This document shows, one piece after another, positions 1 through 6,300 of a DNA stretch of 64,000 nt (its first letter is position 1; each line of letters starts with the position of its first letter). The position numbers were made by a program, and so were the translations under genes. Source of the stretch: CBDCGV01 sp965216955 (GTDB lineage Bacteria; Bacteroidota; Bacteroidia; Chitinophagales; JADIYW01). The notes below the pieces were generated by a model. It saw only the letters and a program-made list of their open reading frames with translations, had not been told where the DNA came from and searched no databases. Location: contig CBDCGV010000018.1 in NCBI GenBank assembly GCA_965216955.1, positions 558,001 to 622,000 on the forward strand, written 5' to 3'.

Positions 1-188
1 TGTACAGGTGGGATGTAGGATTTACTATCATTAATCCAACCGCGCATCGCCGGATCTAAAGAAATATATTCCTGCTCTATTAACATTTCTCCCTCCGAAA
101 TTCCAGGAATTTCCTCAACCTCCATTCGCCATGTATTAGGATTTGGTATCGCCTCAGGCCGCTCAGCCAATACAATTCTTTTATTCAT
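1..188 (-). CDS. NADP-dependent MDR-family oxidoreductase, N-terminal part only
   Basis: The ATG at 188 opens a frame that runs off the left edge, so only about 62 residues are visible. They begin MNKRIVLAERPEAIPNP and contain SLDPAMRGWI, the signature of the N-terminal GroES-like domain of zinc-independent medium-chain dehydrogenases (prostaglandin/leukotriene reductase, CurA and YfmJ group). Members of this family reduce alpha,beta-unsaturated carbonyls with NADPH in the cytosol. The cofactor-binding domain lies outside the window, so substrate cannot be inferred. It is 17 bases downstream of the next gene on the same strand and may be co-transcribed with it. Confidence 0.8.
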   Translation of the reverse strand, partial: MNKRIVLAERPEAIPNPNTWRMEVEEIPGISEGEMLIEQEYISLDPAMRGWINDSKSYIPPV

Positions 189-205
189 AGTCTTCAATGT
201 TATTT

Positions 206-1372
206 TTATTTTTCGACCAATTGAAATAATGGTTTATTGCCATGATAGGCTGATAATCGTGCACGTATATTGGCCGAATAATTTTCCAAATCTTTTAGCG
301 CCACTATCTTATATTTCTTTTCTAAAGCCTCCACACCTTTTACTCCCCTTTTTGACAAATTATTAAACCAATCGTTTGATTCAACCACAGCATTATTTAA
401 AATGGACTGACTTAAATTGCTCTTTGAGAAATCAACATTAAACAATAATGCATTCGTAAAATTAGTATTTGACAAATCGGAAGCTTTAAATGAAGAATTA
501 AATACCGATGCATTTCTAAAAGAAGCATTCATCAAAGTTGATTTATCAAAAGTATTTGCTTCCAACCAACTATTTTCAAAATCAAGGGCATCTCCTTCAA
601 GATTTGAAAAATTACAATTAAATATTTTTGCATTGCTAACTCGAGAGCCTTGAAATTGAAATTTTTGTGTATTGACTAATCGGATATTTGCTCCCATTAA
701 ATCTGTGTTGCTAAAATTTCCTTTTTCAAGAATTATATCTTTTGAATTTGTAGAAATATTGCTTTCTAATAAATTTATAAATAACTGCCCCTTTTCAGGA
801 CTTAGTGGTTGTTCTGTAAGCACGTCATTTTCTAAGAATCTATACGGTCGAAGTGCTTGAGTTAATGAGATAATACGAGCAGACAAGCCATCACTAATGT
901 CTCCTCCATACATTCTCCTCTCTTCCGTCATTTCATCCATGAGGCTGCTCATTACAAATACTAAAGAGCCTCTCCGTTCTGCCTCTACTAAATTGGTTTG
1001 TTGATCTAACCTAAAATTTTGTTTCTCAAGCAATTTATTTTGCTTATTTAGCATAAAGGTTTGAATAATTAAAATTGCCGCCGGCAATAACGCAGCAAGC
1101 ATCATGAATAAACCAATTCGAGATATTCTCCACGCTAAGCTAGCGCTAAAGTCCGCAAGTGTTTCCCTGCTCACTTTTTTTTCAGGAATCTCCTTGTATA
1201 ATGCTAAAAAACTGTTTCTTAATTTGCTTCCTGCCCAAGCTCCTGTTAAGCGTTTACCAATCCATGTTCTTCTCTCCTTTTTCTTTTCCTGTTTTAAAAG
1301 AATAAGATCCAACTTACTACGTAATAGTTCATTCTCCTCTTGGAGTCTTTCTAACTCAGTTTTTTCTTCCAT
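206..1372 (-). CDS. pentapeptide-repeat membrane protein
   Basis: 388 residues. Residues 1-35 are a charged coiled coil (LERLQEENELLRSKL). Around residues 85-108 is one clear hydrophobic helix (LFMMLAALLPAAILI), followed by a second short coiled region (LNKQNKLLEKQNFRLDQQ). Residues about 215-330 form pentapeptide repeats of the A(D/N)Lxx type, for example SNTDLMGANIR, SNAKIFNCNF and ASDLSNTNFTNALLF, which fold as a right-handed quadrilateral beta-helix. No catalytic motif is visible. The likely arrangement is a membrane-anchored protein with a soluble beta-helix for protein binding; function is unknown. It follows the 50-residue membrane peptide gene on the same strand. Confidence 0.8.
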   Translation of the reverse strand: MEEKTELERLQEENELLRSKLDLILLKQEKKKERRTWIGKRLTGAWAGSKLRNSFLALYKEIPEKKVSRETLADFSASLAWRISRIGLFMMLAALLPAAILIIQTFMLNKQNKLLEKQNFRLDQQTNLVEAERRGSLVFVMSSLMDEMTEERRMYGGDISDGLSARIISLTQALRPYRFLENDVLTEQPLSPEKGQLFINLLESNISTNSKDIILEKGNFSNTDLMGANIRLVNTQKFQFQGSRVSNAKIFNCNFSNLEGDALDFENSWLEANTFDKSTLMNASFRNASVFNSSFKASDLSNTNFTNALLFNVDFSKSNLSQSILNNAVVESNDWFNNLSKRGVKGVEALEKKYKIVALKDLENYSANIRARLSAYHGNKPLFQLVEK

Positions 1373-1423
1373 TCATTTAATGCTTAAAACACATCACTTA
1401 GCTCCAATAGATATTTATTGAAC

Positions 1424-1576
1424 CTACTTATTCTGTTTGAATTCTAATTTAATTCGTTCGTAACAAACCGGACAACAATCCTTAACGCCTTTATCAATTA
1501 CTTTAAAAGTAAATATGGCACCAATGGCTGCAAAAACAATAAACTTAATAAGGTTGACAATCAATGATTTTATCAT
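1424..1576 (-). CDS. small (50 aa) single-span membrane protein with CCPVC motif
   Basis: ATG at 1576, TAG at 1424-1426, 50 codons. The product begins MIKSLIVNLIKFIVFAAIGA, a strong hydrophobic helix over residues 5-24, followed by a short soluble tail with DCCPVC (three cysteines, one CPxC pair) and a basic end. It starts 14 bases after the stop of the DUF3127-type gene on the same strand, which supports translation from the same transcript. The cysteines could bind a metal or be redox active, but no function is recognised. It is short enough that annotation pipelines would often miss it. The long plus-strand frame over this spot is antisense and not supported. Confidence 0.5.
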   Translation of the reverse strand: MIKSLIVNLIKFIVFAAIGAIFTFKVIDKGVKDCCPVCYERIKLEFKQNK

Positions 1577-1590
1577 AAAAAATAATTTAT

Positions 1591-1947
1591 TTAGAAGGGT
1601 AATACATCCAAGTCTTCTTCTACCGGTGGTGGCGGCGGCGGCGGAGCATCTTCTCCATACATATCAGGAGCTTCCTGCAATGCTCCAACAACTTCAATTT
1701 TCCACGCTTTAACATCTGTATACCATCTACCGTTATATTCTCGACTTTCTAAGTCAAAAAATACTTTTAGCTCATTGCCCACCTTTAATTGGTTTTCATC
1801 AATTTTATCTCCCCATATTGTGACACATATTTTCTTTGGATATTGACTATCTGTTTCGATAACAATATTCTGTTTTTTCCAAGTACCGTTTTTACCTTCA
1901 CCTGTTTGCAAAGGCAATACTTCAACTAATTTTGCTTGTATCTCCAT
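1591..1947 (-). CDS. DUF3127-type OB-fold protein with SSB-like C-terminal tail
   Basis: 118 residues. The N-terminal part (MEIQAKLVEVLPLQTGEG, then KKQNIVIETDSQYPK and ICVTIWGDK) matches the small DUF3127 family common in Bacteroidota, predicted to have an OB-fold like that of single-stranded DNA-binding protein. Residues about 100-109 are a run of prolines, and the protein ends EEDLDVLPF, an acidic tail finishing in a hydrophobic LPF. This closely resembles the SSB tip (DDDIPF) that recruits repair and replication proteins. A nucleic-acid or partner-recruiting role is inferred. It lies downstream of an SDR gene, and a decayed second copy of this gene junction exists near 5189-5360. Confidence 0.8.
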   Translation of the reverse strand: MEIQAKLVEVLPLQTGEGKNGTWKKQNIVIETDSQYPKKICVTIWGDKIDENQLKVGNELKVFFDLESREYNGRWYTDVKAWKIEVVGALQEAPDMYGEDAPPPPPPPVEEDLDVLPF

Positions 1948-1995
1948 CTTATTTATAAACTTCTATTCCTATTTAAAAAACTTCAAATATAAAAC

Positions 1996-2841
1996 CTATA
2001 AAGAAATACCTGACACTTCTTCGGACCATTTCCATAATTTTTCTTGAAGTGTTTTATCATAGGACAAAATTGAACTCTTTTTTATTTTCCCATCATGAAA
2101 ATACAACCCAAAATGCTTTTTAGCTTCTAGATCGGTGGCTAAATAAACATAAGTCTCTGCAGCTTTCTGGGTACTTATACCATTAATTTTAGAAAATAAA
2201 TTCCAAACAAACCTGTGTAACCAATGCGCTGCTTTTCCACCAATGCTTGTCTTGACAACCCCAGGATGTAATGTATTAATACTAATTCCTGTATTTTTAA
2301 GTCTATCACATAAAGCATAGGTAAATAAAATATTAGCCAACTTGGACTGGCCGTAGCTTTTCATTATCTGATAGTTATTTTCATTATAAAAGCTATCAAA
2401 ATCTAGTTGCGCTTTATAATGTGATCCTGAGGCAACATTTATAATTCTACCATCATTTGCATTTTGAACCGCTTTTAAAAGTTGTAGGGTCAAAATATAG
2501 TAACTCAAATGATTGTTACCTATTGTTTTTTCAATACCCTCTTCCGTCAGTTCAAACTTGGAAAACACTCCTCCTGCATTATTAATTAAAACATCAATAA
2601 TTGGATAATCTTGCAATACTTCTTGAGCTACTTGCTTTACCTCTTTCATACTAGAGAGATCAGCTCTATAAAAGGTTATCTTGCAACTTGGTGTTATTGC
2701 CTTAATTTGATCAATAATTGCTTCACCCTTTTCCTTATTTCTACCAATTATTGCTAGGTGATAATTCCGTTTTGACAATTCAATAGCGACTGTCTTTCCG
2801 ATGCCTGAAGTAGCACCTGTAATTACACATAGTTTACTCAT
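1996..2841 (-). CDS. short-chain dehydrogenase/reductase (retinol-dehydrogenase-like)
   Basis: 281 residues from ATG 2841; a TTG two codons upstream is less likely. The Rossmann fold motif ITGATSGIGK (residues 7-16), NNAGG, and the catalytic YGQSKLAN (YxxxK) are all present, with a preceding catalytic serine in INVASGSHYK. The sequence LHPGVVKTSIGG after the active site is typical of the retinol/WW-domain oxidoreductase-like branch of classical SDRs. It should be an NAD(P)-dependent cytosolic oxidoreductase; substrate unknown. The 3' end of this gene plus the start of the next one is duplicated as a pseudogene at 5189-5360. Confidence 0.88.
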   Translation of the reverse strand: MSKLCVITGATSGIGKTVAIELSKRNYHLAIIGRNKEKGEAIIDQIKAITPSCKITFYRADLSSMKEVKQVAQEVLQDYPIIDVLINNAGGVFSKFELTEEGIEKTIGNNHLSYYILTLQLLKAVQNANDGRIINVASGSHYKAQLDFDSFYNENNYQIMKSYGQSKLANILFTYALCDRLKNTGISINTLHPGVVKTSIGGKAAHWLHRFVWNLFSKINGISTQKAAETYVYLATDLEAKKHFGLYFHDGKIKKSSILSYDKTLQEKLWKWSEEVSGISL

Positions 2842-2882
2842 ATACAAATAAAAGTAGGGGTTATTTATGGAATAAAGGAAAT

Positions 2883-3608
2883 TTAAACGCTCGTTTCAAC
2901 TGTATCTAAACCGTACATTATGGCCTTAAGCGCAGATCTAGACATTTCCATCTCCAAATTACCATATTCCGTCTTATAATCATTAATACTGGCTTCAATC
3001 ACCTTAATGGCCTCTTCTTTTCCATAGACCTGATCAATCTCTATTTTATGTACCTCTTCTTCTCCAGGAATTTGCTTATATGTCATAAAATAGTGCTTCA
3101 ACCTATTGATAATAGAATGTGGAACATCGGTAATATCTCTCCATTTTGAATACGCTTCATCACCTTTTAAGATAGAGATGATCTTATCATCAGCTTCGCC
3201 ATTATCAATCATACGAAAGCCTCCGATAGGAATTGCAGGTACTAAAATGTTACCATGGCTAATATGCCTCTCGGTTAAAACACAAATATCTAATGGATCC
3301 TGATCTCCAATTATATCTATTTTTCCCGTAGCTTGCATACATCTTTCCGCTACCAAATCACTACAATAGGTTTTAGGAACAAATCCGTATAAAGCGGGAA
3401 CAATATTTGAGAATTTTTGAGGCCGATCTACTTTTAAATAACCACTAACCTTGTCAATTTCGTATTTTACGGTATCTGTGGGCACTACTTCTATAAACGA
3501 AGTAACTATTTCTGGTGCGTTATCCCCTATATGCACCCCATGCCAAGGATGGCTTACATAGCGATGACTAATTAAGCTCCATATCTTTTTCAAATTCTTC
3601 TTCCCCAT
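2883..3608 (-). CDS. ppa: family I inorganic pyrophosphatase
   Basis: 241 residues. Family I soluble pyrophosphatase motifs are all visible: VKYEID (substrate lysine and metal-binding glutamate), RPQKFSN followed by YGFVP, the metal-binding signature GDQDPLDICVL, and a later GEADDKII acidic cluster. The enzyme hydrolyses PPi to two phosphates using Mg2+, pulling biosynthetic reactions forward. The extra length against the E. coli enzyme (about 175 residues) is N- and C-terminal and is usual for Bacteroidota. A TACTTTTG -7 box directly precedes the start codon. An SDR gene follows on the same strand. Confidence 0.92.
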   Translation of the reverse strand: MGKKNLKKIWSLISHRYVSHPWHGVHIGDNAPEIVTSFIEVVPTDTVKYEIDKVSGYLKVDRPQKFSNIVPALYGFVPKTYCSDLVAERCMQATGKIDIIGDQDPLDICVLTERHISHGNILVPAIPIGGFRMIDNGEADDKIISILKGDEAYSKWRDITDVPHSIINRLKHYFMTYKQIPGEEEVHKIEIDQVYGKEEAIKVIEASINDYKTEYGNLEMEMSRSALKAIMYGLDTVETSV

Positions 3609-3613
3609 GACCG

Positions 3614-3621
3614 CAAAAGTA
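3614..3621 (-). promoter_or_regulatory. candidate Bacteroidota -7 promoter box for the pyrophosphatase gene
   Basis: The minus strand reads TACTTTTG, an exact match to the TAnnTTTG -7 element of Bacteroidota sigma-A promoters, ending 5 bases before the pyrophosphatase ATG at 3608. Transcription would begin almost at the start codon, giving a leaderless or very short-leader mRNA. No convincing TTTG -33 element is seen at the usual distance. Confidence 0.4.
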
Positions 3622-3774
3622 TTTAATCTACTAGGATTAATGGCTCTGCCTCATCAGTAGTAATGATTATTTAAAAATTTGATTTTTTGTGATATGATAG
3701 ATGTTCTTAGGTTAAAAACCATCCTTTATTAACCAGTCATAAAACACGATTGTCTTTTTGTGACACAAATGGTA

Positions 3775-5103
3775 TCAATGCCCTTGCATAAGAAATGAAT
3801 TTTGCGAAATAAAATGTTCTGCCAAGCATTCAGCCATCATTTCATAGCCTAATGGAGTATGATGATAATCTTTTCTCCACCAATATTTGCGAGGGTTTTC
3901 ATTTTTAATTTTTGAAAAGTAACAATCTGGGAGGTAAACAGTTTCTATTTTATTATGTTTTAATTTAAGATTCAGATTCATTAATAATTTCCATTCAAAT
4001 AAAACATTATTCTGAGACATACTGTTCATATCCCAATAGCCTGGTATAAAAACGACAGTTAATCCAATCTTTTTATCAGAAGTATATTTTTTGAACTCAA
4101 CAATTTGATTATATAATTGGGTAAATCCCTTTTCGTATTCGCTTGCAATTTCGCTTTCTTTTATCAGTACTCTATTGTACTTAAGATTAGACCTTACATA
4201 TTTCCTCACTAGAAAAGAACCTGCATAAAAAAACTCCCACCAAGGGCCTTTCTTCAAAGCTACTTTTTCATCTTTTACAAAACGCTCTTTACCTCCTCGA
4301 CTTATAATTTCATTGATATCAGAGGTGTTAATGGACAAAATTATTTTATCAGGGTTGATTTCTTTATATATACTCTTAAGTGTATAAAATTGATAAATGG
4401 GATCGCTCCCACTTTTCCCTGCGTTTATCACTTCTATTTTACCCTTATATTGATTTAGCAGTGCTTTTTCAAGCTTTAGTGTCCATGTTTGTCCATCAGG
4501 AGTTCCCTTTCCTTCGGTCCAAGAATCTCCAAGTGCAAGTATTCGATATTCATCTTTTTCCTTCTTAAGAATATCCTCTCCATCATTTCTAAAACCTAAA
4601 TTGTTATAAGAATAAGTGTATGTAAATTCAGCTCTTTTCTCAACCACTTTACTATTGGGTTTACCCGGTCTATAATCATATTTCTTTTTCCATAAATTAT
4701 GAAATCTATAGCCTGAGTTATAAAAGATGTTTCCATTTTTCTCCGTATATGACATATATAAAAATCCATCTTTACCAAACCTCAAGGATGAATCCTTAAA
4801 AAGAAAGAAAGCAACCACTAAAAAAAGTAAGATATTAAAACCTAATAGGATACTGCTTAGATGTTTATTGTTTTTAAACAACTTTGCTACCGGATATCTT
4901 ATTAAAAAGCTGATTACAAAATATAAAAGGCCGTATAAAGCAATTGTCAATAAATAAGTTGAGATAATGGTTCTCCCTATAAATGAAAGAAAAAGGTGAA
5001 TGACTAGAAGAAAGAAAAAGGTTATAAAAGTTATTTTGGAAATATTCTGCCCTAACATTCTTCTATATTTTTCTATGTACCACTGCCATTCTATTGCTAT
5101 CAT
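3775..5103 (-). CDS. membrane-anchored SGNH/GDSL-type hydrolase-like protein
   Basis: 442 residues. Residues about 20-110 contain three hydrophobic helices (ITFITFFFLLVIHLF, TYLLTIALYGLLYFVISF, LLGFNILLFLVVAFFLF). The remainder is an SGNH-like domain: ALGDSWTEGKGTPDG supplies the block I GDS serine near residue 195, and YHHTPLGYEMMAECL near the C-terminus supplies the catalytic histidine preceded by an aspartate (KDYHHT). The block III asparagine region reads SINTSDI rather than GxND, so the oxyanion hole is atypical. Such proteins often act on acylated polysaccharide or lipid at the membrane; the substrate here is unknown. Confidence 0.7.
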   Translation of the reverse strand: MIAIEWQWYIEKYRRMLGQNISKITFITFFFLLVIHLFLSFIGRTIISTYLLTIALYGLLYFVISFLIRYPVAKLFKNNKHLSSILLGFNILLFLVVAFFLFKDSSLRFGKDGFLYMSYTEKNGNIFYNSGYRFHNLWKKKYDYRPGKPNSKVVEKRAEFTYTYSYNNLGFRNDGEDILKKEKDEYRILALGDSWTEGKGTPDGQTWTLKLEKALLNQYKGKIEVINAGKSGSDPIYQFYTLKSIYKEINPDKIILSINTSDINEIISRGGKERFVKDEKVALKKGPWWEFFYAGSFLVRKYVRSNLKYNRVLIKESEIASEYEKGFTQLYNQIVEFKKYTSDKKIGLTVVFIPGYWDMNSMSQNNVLFEWKLLMNLNLKLKHNKIETVYLPDCYFSKIKNENPRKYWWRKDYHHTPLGYEMMAECLAEHFISQNSFLMQGH

Positions 5104-5188
5104 TTACTCCAAAAAATTGACCAGATAAATAGTATGATATTGAAAGACATGATGATATTGGGTCTGATGACAGTTCATCAAAGGCACT

Positions 5189-5248
5189 ATTTTTGACCTT
5201 ACTCATTTGTAAATGCAATACTTCAATTAATTTTGCTTGTACCTTCAT
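5189..5248 (-). pseudogene. decayed 5' fragment of a second DUF3127-type gene
   Basis: The ATG at 5248 opens MKVQAKLIEVLHLQMSKVKN, a close match to the start of the intact gene at 1591-1947 (MEIQAKLVEVLPLQTGEGKN). Similarity then stops and the frame runs into unrelated sequence overlapping the start of the SGNH gene. The DNA on both sides of the ATG also matches the intact locus, so this is a remnant of a duplication rather than chance similarity. Confidence 0.75.
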
Positions 5249-5269
5249 TATAAACTCCAAATATATAAC

Positions 5270-5360
5270 CTATAAGGCAACCCTTGACACTTATTCAGAT
5301 TATTTTGTACTTTTTATTGAAGTGATTTATCGTAAAATAAAAACTCCATTTATTATACCA
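5270..5360 (-). pseudogene. decayed 3' fragment of a second SDR gene
   Basis: Read on the minus strand this segment encodes remnants of the SDR C-terminus: the intact gene ends SEEVSGISL-stop, and here the same frame gives SE-stop-VSRVAL-stop, with at least two further internal stops upstream. The stop codon, the intergenic bases and the start of the DUF3127 fragment follow in the same order and nearly the same spacing as at 1890-2070. From about 5371 to 5540 no further gene can be recognised. Confidence 0.75.
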
Positions 5361-5544
5361 TATTAAAAAAAAGAAAGCCTTGAAGTAAGATCGCAGCTTT
5401 CCAATTCAATGTTTTTAATCAAGTACCCCGAATGGATTTATTCTCGATAATTTTTAAGAGATTTAAAGAAGATTTCAGATAATAAAAAATTATCCCATCC
5501 ATAATAATGCAGTTTATGAAAGGTTTGGTTTTAGACCTGAAACA

Positions 5545-5862
5545 ATGGCTGAATTCTTAGGTCAACTGTTCACGGGTTTAGTGGATTTAATTACCACAGT
5601 AGAAGAGGAGGCTTTATCTAATGATATCTATATGGCAACTTGACGGATGACTGGTGAATTGAATGGTTCTTACTTTGATGCACCAGGTATGTCTATCGTA
5701 AAATTTGTAGCAGGAATCACTGAGATTGCTTATTCAGGAGATTATTATACAGAAGGTGATATTATGGTTGGGGTACCAGAATTAGCGGATATTGCCAATG
5801 GTTTTCGATTAATATATCAATGTGCAGTAGATCCTAATTTTGATTCGGCTGAATGTCCTTAA
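5545..5862 (+). pseudogene. broken ORF with in-frame TGA, unidentified
   Basis: From ATG 5545 the frame reads MAEFLGQLFTGLVDLITTVE, continues to YMAT, meets TGA at 5641-5643, and then resumes in the same frame as RMTGELNGSYFDAPGMSIVK to a stop at 5860-5862 (ending DPNFDSAECP). A single base change (for example TGG to TGA) would explain the interruption. The open frame also extends upstream of the ATG for about 19 codons. An intact 71-codon protein from ATG 5647 is the alternative. The family is not recognised; the location in a decayed stretch favours a gene remnant. Confidence 0.35.
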
Positions 5863-5920
5863 ATGTTCTCTATTATTTATTATTAACAGTGTAATAATAA
5901 AGTTTAACCTGTTAGGTTGA

Positions 5921-5950
5921 CAAAAAAAAACCACACCTTTAAGATGTGGT
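5921..5950 (-). terminator. Rho-independent terminator after tRNA-Leu
   Basis: On the minus strand ACCACA...TGTGGT forms a 6-bp stem followed by nine consecutive T residues (5922-5930 read as A on the plus strand). It begins 8 bases beyond the 3' end of the tRNA, in the correct orientation to end the tRNA transcript. Confidence 0.85.
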
Positions 5951-5958
5951 CTCTCTAG

Positions 5959-6042
5959 TACCGAAGGCGGGAATCGAACCCGCACTCTGTTGCCAGAACT
6001 GGATTTTGAATCCAGCGCGTCTACCAGTTCCGCCACTTCGGC
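5959..6042 (-). tRNA. tRNA-Leu (CAA)
   Basis: 84-nt class II tRNA on the minus strand. The acceptor stem is GCCGAAG paired with CTTCGGT (one G-U pair) with discriminator A; the anticodon stem-loop is CTGGA-TTCAAAA-TCCAG, giving anticodon CAA, which reads UUG. A long variable arm and the T-arm GGGTTCGATTCCC are present. The 3' CCA is not encoded. A terminator follows immediately, and two palindrome-rich partial copies of its 5' half lie just upstream. Confidence 0.95.
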
Positions 6043-6043
6043 A

Positions 6044-6162
6044 TATTTTATGTTTTGTTTGACTAAGCAAACTCAATCCAATTTATTTTGCGCTGGACCA
6101 GCGCGCCTGCCTGACGGTAGGCAGGTCTACCATTCCGAAGCTTCGGAACCGCCACTTCGGCA
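6044..6162 (-). repeat. tRNA-Leu-derived palindromic repeat, copy 1 (119 nt)
   Basis: Directly upstream of the tRNA on its own strand. Read 5' to 3' on the minus strand it contains GCCGAAGTGGCGG (the tRNA 5' end), then a 16-nt perfect palindrome (TTCCGAAGCTTCGGAA, 6133-6148), then TGGTAGA, a 20-nt imperfect palindrome of the type CCTGCC...GGCAGG (6106-6125), then CGCGCTGG-T-CCAGCG, which equals the tRNA anticodon stem with its loop removed. The 3' half of the tRNA is replaced by an A/T-rich spacer also found beside the real tRNA. It cannot fold as a tRNA. Confidence 0.85.
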
Positions 6163-6280
6163 TATTTTACGTTTGTTTGACTAAGCAAACTCAATCCGAT
6201 TTATTCTGCGCTGGACCAGCGCGCCTGCCTAACGGTAGGCAAGTCTACCATTCCGAGACTTCGGAACCGCCACTTCGGCA
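6163..6280 (-). repeat. tRNA-Leu-derived palindromic repeat, copy 2 (118 nt)
   Basis: Tandem neighbour of the previous repeat, nearly identical over its full length, including the spacer TTTGACTAAGCAAACTCAA. Its two inserted palindromes have each taken substitutions (TTCCGAGACTTCGGAA and CCTGCCTAACGGTAGGCAAG on the plus strand), so this copy looks older or less constrained. It ends 20 bases from the stop codon of rseP, so it lies between rseP and tRNA-Leu and would be transcribed if rseP reads through. Confidence 0.85.
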
Positions 6281-6300
6281 TTATACGGCACAAAAATATA

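Noticed and set aside
1515..1712. Plus-strand open frame with polyalanine-rich product
   Set aside because: It is antisense to the DUF3127 gene; the alanine run is the reverse of that gene's proline codons.
5063..5260. 65-codon minus-strand frame over the start of the SGNH gene
   Set aside because: Only its first 20 codons match a real protein; the rest is unrelated, and the DNA is a decayed duplicate, so it is listed as a pseudogene fragment.
6044..6280. Two additional tRNA-Leu genes
   Set aside because: Each copy lacks the anticodon loop, variable arm, T-arm and 3' acceptor strand, and carries inserted palindromes.
6044..6280. CRISPR array
   Set aside because: Only two near-identical tandem units with no distinct spacers and clear tRNA ancestry; no cas genes.
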